28,853 nucleotides of DNA, from the NCBI RefSeq assembly GCF_000485595.1, contig NW_014577264.1:6088-34940 (forward strand), given 5' to 3'. The translations under genes were made by a program, and so were the position numbers. The stretch is from Priapulus caudatus (taxonomy: Eukaryota > Priapulida > Priapulimorpha > Priapulimorphida > Priapulidae). A model generated the notes under the pieces. That model was given only the letters and a program-made list of their open reading frames with translations, was not told the DNA's origin and made no database searches. Below, piece by piece: positions 1 through 11,469 of this stretch. Numbering within the stretch: the first letter of the stretch is position 1; every line of letters begins with the position of its first letter.

Positions 1-3000
1 TTCTCCTCACTGTATCTCTCGGCTCTTATCTTCCCTACTGCTTTATCTCTCGCTCCATTATGCTCATCCTCTCTTGATCTTCTCGACTTATTCTCTCTTC
101 AACTTTACTCTCAGGCGGTGTCTGTCTTATTCTCTCCTCTCGGTCTATTCTCTCCTCAGCTTATTCTCTCCTCATGGTATCGGTCTCCTCACTTATGCTC
201 TCCGCCTGCACTTAATCTCTCCTCTCCGTTATTCTCAGTCAAGCTTATCTTCGGTCTCTCTTACTTCTTCACTTATCCTTCCTTCTTATCCTGCTCTCTT
301 TATCTCTCCTTCTCTTACCTTCTCATCCTTATCTCTCAGTCTTAGGCTTATCTCTCCTTCTTTATCTCTCATCTACCTATTCTCCTCACCTTATCTCTGC
401 CTGTCTCCTGTATCTTCCTTCTCTATGCTCTCCTCACTTATCTCTTCTCTTATCTCTCTTCTTATCTACTCCTCACTTAATCTCTTTCTCACTTATCTTC
501 TTCTTTACCTCTCGCTCTCCGTTATCTGCTGCTCACTTATCTTCTCCCTCTCTTTATCTCTCCTCCTGTATCTCTCCTCTTTATCTCTCCTCTCTTAATC
601 TCTCCTCACTTATCTCTCCTTCTTAATTTCTCTCCTCTCTTTCTCTTCCGCACTGTATCTCTTGTCACGTATCTCTCCTCTCTACTCCTCCTCACTTATT
701 TCTCTCCTCACTTATCTCTCTCTTTACTCTTACCTCACTGTATCTCTTTTCCACTTACTCTCGTCTGCCTACTCGGCCGCGTCTCTATATGTATCTCTTC
801 CTCACTTATGCTCTCCCGTCTCTTATCTCTCGTCTCTTACCTCTCCTCATTATCTCTCCTCATTATCTTCCTCTCTTATTCTTCTACTTATCTCTCTGTC
901 ATTTTATCTCTCCTCTCTTATTCTCCTCTCTTATCTTCCTCTTTATCTCCTTTTATGCTGCTCTCACTTATCCTCCTCTTTTATCCTCCCCTCTTTATCT
1001 CTCGCTCATTATCTTCCTCACTTATGCTTCTTCCTCACTTATCTTCTCCTCTTATCTCTGCCCTGCATCTATCTTCTCTCTCCAACCCGCTCAGTTATTC
1101 TCTCACTCACTTTATCTCTCCGTCTTTTCTCTCCCTCTCTACTCTCTCCTCAATCTATCTATATTCTTATCTCTTCCTCTCTGTATCTCTTCTGCTTATC
1201 TTCCTCACTTATCTCTCCTCATTATCTCCTTACCTTCTGCTTCTTCACTTTAATCCTCCTCTCTTATCTCTCCTCTCTTATCTTCTCCTCGACTTCTTTC
1301 TCTCCTTCATTATCTCTCTCTCCTATCTTTCTCTCACTTAATTCTCTGCCTCATTATGTTCTCTCCTCACTTATCTCTCCTCTCTTATCTCTCCTCATCT
1401 TATCCGTTTCCTCACTTATCTCCTTTTATCTCCCTCACTTATCTCTCCTCATCTTATCTCTCCTCGCTTATCTCTCCTCACTTATCTCTCTCTCTTACTC
1501 TCCTCTTTATCTCTCTGCTCACTTATTCTCCTCTCTTACTCTCCTTCTTATTTCCCTCTCTTACTCTCTCCTTCTTATCTCTCCTCACTTATCTCTCTCT
1601 CTTATCTCTCCTCTCTTATCTCATCTCACTTATCTCTTTTAGTTATCTCTCGTCACTTATTCTCTCCTCATTATCTCTCCTCAACTTATTCTTTCTTTCT
1701 CCTCACATTCTTCCTCTCTCTATTCTTCCTCACGCTATCTCTCCTCTCTTACTTCCTCTTGCTTATCTCTCTCGACATTATTCTCTTTTCAGTTATTCTC
1801 CTCATTATATCTTCTCACTTGATCTCTTTCATTATCTCGCTCTCACTTATCTCTCCTTCATTTATCTCGTTTCAGCTTATCTCTCCGTCGACTTATCTCT
1901 CCTTCTCTTATCTCTGCCTCTCTTATCTCGTGTCCTCACTATCTCTTGGTTTCACTTATCTCTTTTCACTTGATCTCTCACTGCACTTATCTCTCCTACC
2001 TATCTTCCTCTCTTATCTCTTCTCCTTATCTCTTCACCTTATCTCTTCTCTGCTTATCTCTTCTCACTTTATCTCTTTTCGACTTATCTCTTCTCACTTA
2101 TCTCTTTTCCTTATCTCTCCTCACTTATCTCTCCTCACTTATCTCTCCTCTCTGGATTCTCTTCTCACTTATCTTTCTCACTTATCTTCTTTTCAGTTAT
2201 CTCTCCTCATTATCTTCCTCTCTTATCTTTCTAACGTATCTCTTTCCTTAATCTTTCTTCGAGTTTATTCTCTCACTTATTCTCTCCTCGTCTTATCTCT
2301 TCTCTACTCTTTATTATCTCTTCCTCATTATCTCTTTTCGAGTTATCTCTCTCTCTTATTCTGTCACTTATCTTTTTCACTATCTCTTTTCACTTCTCTT
2401 TTCACTTATTCTTCGTCATCACCTCTCTCTGTCTCTTATCTTCTTGCTCACTTATCTCTTTTTCATTATCTCTCTCATTACTTTCTCTTACCTTTTCTCC
2501 TCACTTACTCTCTCATTTATTCTCTTACCTATTTCGCTCACTTATCTCTCTCACTTATCTTCCTCAATTATCTCTCGCGTCACTTATTCCTTCTACTCTC
2601 CTCACTTATCTTCGCTCACTTATCTTCCTCTCTGTATCTCTCTACTTGATCTCTCTCCTTTATCTCTCTCACTTATCTCTTCTTATATCTCTCGCTCACT
2701 TTATCTCTCCTCACTTATCTCTCCTCACTTATCTCTCCTACACTGTTGTCTCCTCTCTTATCTCTTTATTATCTCTCGGGTTACTCATCTCTCCTCACTT
2801 ATCTCTCTCACTATCTCTCCTCACTATATCTCTTCACTTATCTCTCTCTCTTATCCTCGGCTTCTTATTTCTCTTCTTATTCTCTCTACTTTATGTTCTC
2901 CTTTACCTATCGCTCTCTCACTTATCTCTGCTACTTATCTCTTCTAGCTTATCTCTCTTCACTTATCTCTCTCACGATATCTAATCTCACTATATCTCTC

Positions 3001-3104
3001 CTCACTTATCTCTCATGACTTATCTGCTCCTACGTTATGCTCTCCTCTCTTACTCTCCTCTCTTATCTTTCTACTTCATCTCTCCTCTTATATCTCTCCT
3101 CTCT

Positions 3105-3105
<1 letters not shown>
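1..3105. repeat. Degenerate 14-bp pyrimidine-rich minisatellite
   Basis: The whole stretch is built from variants of a 14-base unit close to CTTATCTCTCCTCA, which is seen in near-perfect tandem at about 2100-2150 and 2700-2745. Most other copies differ by small insertions, deletions or substitutions. The + strand is almost entirely C and T, with A at fixed unit positions and very few G. The array runs off the left edge of the window, so its full length is unknown. Open frames here give only Leu/Ser/Tyr-rich low-complexity products and are not genes. The unusually high indel variation between units could be real divergence or unpolished long-read sequence. Confidence 0.9.
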
Positions 3106-3155
<50 letters not shown>

Positions 3156-3230
3156 TCTCTTTCTCTTTCTAATTCTCTTTCTCTTTCTCTTTCTCTTTCT
3201 CTCTCTCGCTCTCACTCACTCACTCTCTAT
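3106..3230. repeat. CT dinucleotide and CTCTTT microsatellite
   Basis: A pure (CT)n run of about 40 bases passes into tandem CTCTTT units and ends in TCTCGCTCTCACTCACTC. It marks the right boundary of the large pyrimidine minisatellite. Base composition becomes ordinary after about 3235. Confidence 0.95.
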
Positions 3231-3242
3231 TCGGACGGTTGA

Positions 3243-4401
3243 TTTTGACTTTTGTCGCGTGGGGTTCCTTCCTGTCACCTCTCTCCTTCATAGTTTGTCC
3301 TCCTCTGTCTACCTTGCCCCGTGCCTCGGCTATCTAGCTAGTGCTGACGATGGATGCAGCATGCTGCGGGCCACTGTGCGTGTTTGTGTTGATCACAAAT
3401 AATGAAATACTGATAGTGATACTGCTGCTCACACGTACTGATCGAAAACTGATGTTTGTGCTGTAATAAGGCCAAAACAAAATATACGTGTGGTTACCAT
3501 TACATGCCGGAAAAAAAAGAAGGTAGGTAGGTAGGGAAAACATTTTATTTTCTTGAAATATTTTATTTACGAACCATGTCCGAAGGATGTGCGTTAATGT
3601 GCCCTTTGAAGCAGGAACTGTCCAATTCATATTTTTTTAATGTTTAATTTTTTTTAATTTTTTTAATTTTGACTTTCAAGAAAATTGACAATAAAATTTT
3701 TAGGGTCGCTGAGAATAAATAAGGTCGGTCGGGAAACCGTAACCACACCTATATTTTGTTGTGGCCTAAGAGGGAGCGTAGAGGGGGATGTGGTGGTGAC
3801 AGACATCACTGTAGCTGCACCACGAAGAATGGCGGCTTCAGTGTTGTGCATGCGATGCTGGAGTCGGCATGGTGATCTGTATATATTTATATTATATTAT
3901 ATAAAACCTACGTATGCATGATCTATATAAAATCCATGCAGAGATTGTATTCGTATAAAGTCTATACACGGATGCTCTATGTCAATCTATGAAGGATTTA
4001 TTTATATAATGATGATCCACCTGATATCTAATGATCTGTACAGGGCGTATCTTTTTGAAGACTAGTAGTTGATGCGAATGCACTTGATATGGCGGAATAT
4101 GACAGATCGGACCCGCGTCCGGTGTTCAGAGGTCATCTCACCTGCAGCGCGCTTGTTTACCCGTCTTCAAAAGTTATCGTAAATTTGAAAAGAATGCTGT
4201 TTGTTCGTGGTAGCTCACGTATTCTCATTGCGGTGTTCGGCGCGACGCATGGGTTACGATCAAAGCTAGCGGTCTGGGCGGAATGGCACGTAGCGAACGT
4301 CAGGCAGAACCAAGGCAGAACGTATTCTGCTGGATTTCTCTAGCAGAGTGCTGCCCTAGGCGCGGACCATATGTCATATACTGCACGTACAGGCCGTGGG
4401 C
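3243..4401. other. Unassigned stretch, no gene recognised
   Basis: Base composition is ordinary to AT-rich. Short open frames exist (for example 3685-3921 and 4089-4343 on +), but they show no recognisable domain, signal peptide or convincing splice context. A TATAAAA-like motif occurs near 3900, but nothing downstream supports a promoter. Confidence 0.5.
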
Positions 4402-4438
4402 GCACACGCAGATACACACACACACACACACACACACA

Positions 4439-4470
<32 letters not shown>

Positions 4471-4560
4471 GATCCACACACACGCACGCACGGACACACA
4501 CTCACGCATGCACGCACACACACACACATACACACCCACCCACCCACACACACACACACA
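4402..4560. repeat. CA-rich microsatellite
   Basis: A (CA)n tract interrupted by CGCA, GATCCA and CCCA variants. The His/Thr and Cys/Val frames through it are repeat artefacts. Confidence 0.95.
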
Positions 4561-5123
4561 AATTTAAAAAAAAATTAAATAGCTGTTTTCTCAGTTAAAT
4601 TCTGTACTGGTGTACCATAAGATAGGTAATCTGGGCGTGTCACGTTCTGGTGGTGTATATTCCAGTTTCTCTCATTCGCTTACTCGGCATATATGACGTA
4701 TGCAGTAATTTTCTACTAACTTTTAGTACCATAAATTATTTGCATCCGGGTCGAATGATTTCGCTATTCACACTAGATGCGCGACAACACTGAAAGTTAC
4801 GCGCGTATTATTTTGTGATGCTACCTATTCTTATGCCACGGAAGAGCCGGCGTGACATACGGCACGGTCAGTGGCATAGATGTGCGTATGTTTTGAAGTT
4901 ATAAAGGAATTCACATGTAAATAGGAATTAACCTGAAGGTTAAGCATGGATTTATTGGGGTATGGTCACAGTAAAAGCCGGTAAACAGCTATGGAGGAAA
5001 TAAGCACACATTCTCAGGCCGTAAGCAGGAACAAAAAATGTTAAAATACGATGCACGATAAGCGTAGCTAATCTCGTGACCGCTCGCCACGTGAGCTTAT
5101 GGTTCAAAGCTTTATTGCCATGA

Positions 5124-5130
5124 TATAAAA
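5124..5130 (+). promoter_or_regulatory. TATA box of the pentraxin-like gene
   Basis: TATAAAA lies about 28 bases upstream of a CCATTAG initiator-like sequence near 5150, and 148 bases before the predicted start codon at 5272. Its spacing to the signal-peptide exon supports it as the core promoter of the seven-exon gene. The exact transcription start is not visible from sequence alone. Confidence 0.55.
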
Positions 5131-5271
5131 GCTACGCTGCTACCCCCAGCCATTAGTCTAACATCTCTCGTTGGCTAGACTATACATACTGTCATCTCTC
5201 TCCCTCGTTTTGTATTATACTGGCACGCACTTCTACATCGAACCCGAAGTGAACAGATACCGAGCTACGCT

Positions 5272-5301
5272 ATGATCATGCTGCATCTAGCTATAATACT
5301 G
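5272..5301 (+). CDS. Exon 1 of pentraxin-like gene (signal peptide)
   Basis: ATG ATC ATG begins a ten-codon exon, MIMLHLAIIL, that ends at a GTAAGA donor in phase 0. It lies 148 bases downstream of a TATA box. Joined to exon 2 it makes the continuous hydrophobic core of a signal peptide. The 5' untranslated region probably runs from about 5150 to 5271. Confidence 0.7.
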
Positions 5302-8300
5302 GTAAGAAATATATTGTGATAATAATATGAAGCTGTGATACGATAATTTTTCGTTAATTTATTGTAATCGTGGCTTCATTTTATCTGATGATGCGTGCAT
5401 AATTTTGGCGTGTTCTTGTTCAATTATTATACTTTCCATTACCGTGCTATGTAAACTGCAGATTGATTTTGGCAATCAGACGGGTTTTGCTGTTATTATA
5501 ATATATAATAGGTACGACGCCACTATACATGGCTATTGTACTATATACGATCGCGTAATCCGCAAGGCTATAGAACCGCCTTTTCATTGAATTAATCACT
5601 AACGTGATTATTTTTTATCGCAATTACTGTTATCAACATTAATCTACTGTTCTGCCATATTGCATACGATTTTGTTGCGTGCGATTTTGTCGTATTGGAA
5701 TTTGTTGGATTCGATTCTATATATATATATATATATGCTGTAATGAATGTCTGAAGAACTGCTTTAAGCAGTCGTGATGACTCGCTCAGTTTGTTTGCTA
5801 TCGCGCGGTTTTAATTAATTGTGTGTAATTTGTAAACGGGGAGGATGATGATGATAATAATATATTATAATAAATATCTGTGCAAAATCGACGGTCTCTT
5901 CGGCTGCAGTTTGTTTTTGTCGTGAGGCGTTTTTCTTGGTCCTGTTTGTGGTGGTTAAACCTTTTTACGTTTTATATTTTTTTGGCTTTTTCCGATGCAC
6001 ATGGCAGGGTCATGGATATTTAAAGTATGCACATATACACACGCACAAATTTAGAAAGTACACGTAAATGCTTGCATGATGGTTTGGCTGTGAGTTGTGT
6101 ATTACTGCTGACTCCTTTTGGAGTTATGATTGCACTTAAATTGCAGTAACTGAGTGGTTCTTGTTCATATTTCTGCAAAATTGGCTGCTGCAAAATCGGG
6201 TTGTAAAGAAAATTATGTTTAAAGAAAGTGAGATAGAAAAAATAAAAGAGAACGTTTTGTGATGTCTGCAGAATCGTGAGGTTTTTGCTGGTTATTCTGT
6301 GTTTGGTTCTTGCTTCCTAGCTGCGACGCGACATTATTCTATTGAATTATTCCGCCCAGTTATATTTTCTGCTATGTCATTCCCCACTGTGTATGTGATT
6401 CCCATTATAGCCAGTAGGTTGTGTGGTGGTGTCAAATTTTGTCGTATTGGAATTTGTTGGATTCGATTCTTTCGCACGCAACATTGTCATGAACTCAACT
6501 TAATTTGTCTTGTAATCGTAACACAGGAATATTGTCTGGTTCGCGTCTGCATGGTTCAGAGGAGCCTTGCGTTTTAAGCCAGATAACAATAATGCCAGAA
6601 AAACGTTTGCAATGGAAAGTGTAGATGTACCGTATTTTGTAAAGTGTAGGTAACTAAAAAAATCTTCAAAATAAGATAAGTATTTCCTAGCCTAGATTGT
6701 GATAATGTTTAATTCCCGCAAATACGTTATATAATTGATAATACATTATCTATCCTAAAACTTGGGTTCCATATTAATCTAACAAGTGGTAGTTACGCGT
6801 TCTTATATATGTTAGTGTTACTGTGTGTAGCATATAAAAGATTTTACTGATCATCTTTACTATTATAAACTTTTTAATAATTTATATTTTGTACTTCAAC
6901 GGACGCGTAACCACGGCTTAAATGTAATTTATATTGTTAAATACTAAGTACTATTTTAGTGGGCAGTCATCGCTGCGGAATGTCGAATCAAGCACCAGCC
7001 TGTCTATCACACTGGCTACGACACCCCATATGAAGTCTATCCTTGGGGCGGATACAGGTAGATACGTGTAGAAATCTTAGTAAGAAATGGAATAAAGATT
7101 AAGAATAATTGGAATACACGCGGTAGTTCCAGGTAACTTTATCAGTATGTGCCAGACTTCATGGCGCTGCGCCACGCACCACTAAATAATATACTAACTG
7201 AACACACAGTATGAAATATTATTATTAGCGCATCAATAATCGGTTATTGCTATTAAAATGTTGTTCATCAATTATCTGGTTACTCTGACCCAGCGGAGGC
7301 TATCATGCTAACAATTATCGAGGTGCTTACACGCCGCACAGGAAAATACACACGGGATTCACCAAAGCAGGTTGTATACTTTATTCCGTTGTTGCTGTGC
7401 ACGTTAATTGTATAATATAGTTGACTTCAATCCTCTAGATAATATTTGGGCTTTAAATATACAGATATTGAAATATTAGACGTATAAGAAGGTATTCGGT
7501 GTTTCGAAGCAACTATACTGTTGTTTTTATTACATCTAATATATTGGTTTTTTTAAACTACAAAAGGTTATATTTTTCATTTTTTAATTATGTTCTTATT
7601 TTACCCTGCACAGAAACTGTAGCCTGCGCGCTCCTCGACCCGAATATATTCGACATTCAGCTAACAAATACAGATACCGTAATGCTTACACCGACGACAC
7701 CAGCGGGTGCTGCTGCTATGCCGACGATCTGTTTCTGGATGAAGCCGTCTGAATTGACTATTGGTGGTACAGTACTGGCACTTACTACCCCATCGCTGAT
7801 GGTTAATGTACTCGCCGGTGGGGCGCTTCAGGTGTGAGTACAAATTTCCTTATTTCATCATCGACCGCAGACTATAGGCTATCATAATATTTAGCACCCC
7901 TGATTGCCGTTCATATCCTTGTACTTATTAATTCTACCTGAAGTGATCACATTCTGAATATATCTTCTCATAAGTTCTATCATAATTCATATAGTGAAGA
8001 CATGAAAACGGATGAAAAATTATGAAACCAATTATCAGGGTTAGTTTGAAAGACACCGATTTGATAAATTCTGCTCGCTATATTTTATTCCGCATTGTTC
8101 AATAAGTAACTTACACATTATAATAACTACCAAAAATCGAATCATTGCACATTAATATGCAGTTAAAGATATGGGGAAACTATTAACTTATGTATACTGA
8201 AGTATAAATATGTTCATGCTATAACACAACCACAGAAAAAAGCTAGGCCCCAATAGATACAAATTTTGTGTGGGGGCACGAAGCGACAACTAGCAGCCGA

Positions 8301-11300
8301 GAGTTCGGGGCATTGTAAGACCTCTGATATATATTTTTAAAGCTGCATTAAAATTTTGCTCGCTCGTATATTCTGGCGATGAAAATGGAGTTCTACAGTT
8401 AAGCATTCATCGTACCAGAGTCCCGCGCCTCTTAAACCACTGCAAAGATACTGCGGTGTTTTATGACGTGTAAAAGAGAAGATAGAGAAGACAGATTTAA
8501 CATGAGAGAGAGAGAGAGATTTAACAACCTATTTGGTCAACTTAGAAGTGGATAGGGTAAACCCAGCTTAGTGTGTTAGGAAGTTAGTGTGCATTGACAG
8601 AAAACTCATTTCTACTGCAGCTAAGCCATAGTTTTCGCATTTTAGCGGCGGAATGACGGTCACATCTGCTACTCTGGTGGAAGACACGTGGACTCACGTT
8701 TGCATAGTCAACACGATGGTGTACGTTAATGGGGTATGTGTAACAAAATCTGCGACTCAATTCTAAAAGATATATTACAAGCACCGCGCGACTGAAAATG
8801 CTGCATACTTTACTATTATAGCGTGTAAAGAAAGAAAAACAAATCCGTAATTATATATGAAATACACAAATAAACGTTAATCGTTCATGTACTCCTGATT
8901 ATATGGCAGTCGCCTTTAACACTAACTCACGTTTACTTCGTAGGTAGCAGATGTGGTCGTTTTAACTACCGCCGTGATGTTAGCCCAGGGCGCATCCGTA
9001 GCGGGCACTATAGGAGATGGCGCAGCAACCACATTTACTGGAATGGTATCGGATCTGAATATCTATGAGGAAATGATAGGAGCCCCGGAACTGTTAACTA
9101 TGGCTGGATCATGTATGAGCGATCCTGGAGACCTATACAAATGGGAAGACGCAATGGATGCCGCGACAGCGGTAAGCGAGAGTGTAGGGAAGCATTTGAA
9201 AACTGTAGCAAGTGTAAATAATTTTAGCCAGTTACCGATTCCATTCTTCGATTTATCACATACTTTTTAATTTCCCAAATAATAGCATTTTCTTCAGTAA
9301 AAAACTATGCAAATTCTAATGAAATTACACCAATATTACTCGCAATTGCCCTTCCAATTACATTTTAGCACTGCATGCATTTATGCTGCGGTTATCTCAT
9401 ACTACATTATTATGTATATGAGACGTCGAGAAATGTTGAGACACACACACACCTTCGCTATTTTATTATTTTATTTACTTTGGTCGATGTTTTTGTGGAA
9501 TGCGCCGTGTGTGCGAAATAAAAACACGATTGACGGAATAAAACGATGCGCGCGGCATGATCGGGACGGGGGATGTTTGTTGTTGTTGTTGTTGTTGTTG
9601 TTTGCTTCACGACTATCTGTGACCTAGCATCGATGCTTGTAATATCTCACTCAGGACAGAGTCACCTAGCGTAATGCAGTCAACAAGATAGCTTTGGGAA
9701 ACCTTGATATGTCAGGGATATGTTGGGGTCTTGATATGTCCCGTTAGTTTGGGCGGGCGATAACAAATCCGACATTGTCATAAAATCGCGGAATCATGTA
9801 TTAGTGATCCCAAGAAGGAAAGATAGATCTGCTTGTAGTTTTACTTTCTGCTTTGCTGTATTGTCACAGTACTGTAGACGACAGGTTGTTATGATTGATT
9901 TTACCATGTTATTCTAGCCTGCCCTATCACTTGTAGGCCTTCTAGGCGTGCATTGGTAGTCTGTCTCTTAAGTGCTAGAGCTCTGTTAATTAATCATACA
10001 TATCATTATGTGCTGTGTGATGGAAGTCTTGTCATCTATGGTTCTACGTAACTGCGTTGGATTTACCGTGCAGAGCGGTATACTGTTCTTGTCGTGTACT
10101 TCAGCGGGTAAACGTTAACGTATAGTGTTTAAAAAATCTGGGTAAAATTATCGACATGTTGAAGCAGAGGCAGGCTGACACGTAGGCAGTTTCGCGGGGT
10201 TCGAATGTTAGAATTTAATCCTTTGAATTAACGTTAACGGCTTGTATTTTGTTTTCGTTCTTGATCGATCAGCCCAGTTAAAATTCACGATGCTTCGGTC
10301 CGGTGAATTTTTGTTGATTGTTAATGAGATTTCTTGACACTGGTGTTAATTAATGCATGATTTAATTGCAGAATTAGGATGTAAATTCACCATTTATAAT
10401 TGTGATTTAGAATTGGTCCCCTACCCCCATTTTAGGCATGTTTTTAGGATTCATCATAGCCAACGATTAGGGCAATAACATTGTTTTTTAAATCGGCTGC
10501 TGGTGCTAGCTCGACAGAAATGTCACGTGTGTCGAACCACTAATTAACGGAATAAAATCACGTTGTATGCAAGCTTGTCACGTGTTTGTGTGCGTTTCAC
10601 GAGTGTTTGTGTTTTTCGGTAACGGCGTTTGAAACTCAGTGGATTGCCACGAGCAACAGACATAACAGACAAAGACAGCAGATGACAGAACACACAACAG
10701 ATAGCCTTAATAGCTGGCCTGCAATGCAATGCATTCTTTATCCTACTTCCTGTCTTTCCCAAGTTCTCTTTCTTTCTTTCATTCTTTTCTTTCTTTCTTT
10801 CTATTTATTGTCGACGGAATTAATTCTTTCAATTCATGCGACTTTTTCCGCAAGGAAACCGACGTTATGAGCGACCACGTGCAAAGCGTCTTACATATAG
10901 CTATAATATTATAATTTGGTATCAACAAAGACATCTAATGTTACAATATCACTCATAAATATCAAAGTAGGCTATCTAAGTAATCTAATGTAAGCCAAAA
11001 CAATTTAAGTAACATCTGTACTAATCAATTAAAGCTGTGCATAACTCATATCATAAATCTGACTGCTTTACAATTTACAGGCTCGCTAGACGTATAGTTA
11101 TAATATTTTATTCTCCAGTTGCTGACGGTTCTGCGATTTGATTTTTTAATTAACCATAATCATATGTTCATCATATACTTCATATACTTCATATATTCAT
11201 CACCATTGTTCTCAGTACATAAAAACTAGTCGGTGGGGGCTGGTAAGGTGAGGGGTTAATAACAGAACTTCTTTCTGAATGCATGAGAGTGCGCCAATTT

Positions 11301-11392
11301 AGGCCCAACTTCTAAAAAACTTCCAAACTATTCCAGCTACTTTTGCAGATCACTTTAAAAAGTCACAAAATTCTCACCCCAACACACGCGCG

Positions 11393-11469
<77 letters not shown>

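Noticed and set aside
74-2984. Several 100-300 codon Ser/Leu/Tyr-rich open frames
   Set aside because: They follow from a G-poor pyrimidine minisatellite in which stops are rare in all + frames. The frames overlap one another and show no conserved sequence.
9172-9270. Read-through of exon 6 to a stop at 9270
   Set aside because: A good GTAAGC donor at 9172 joins in phase to exon 7, which adds matching Cys and tail sequence. Read-through remains possible as a minor isoform.
10280-10311. AAAATTCAC / GTGAATTTT inverted repeat
   Set aside because: Nine-base AT-rich arms are expected by chance in an AT-rich intron of this length.
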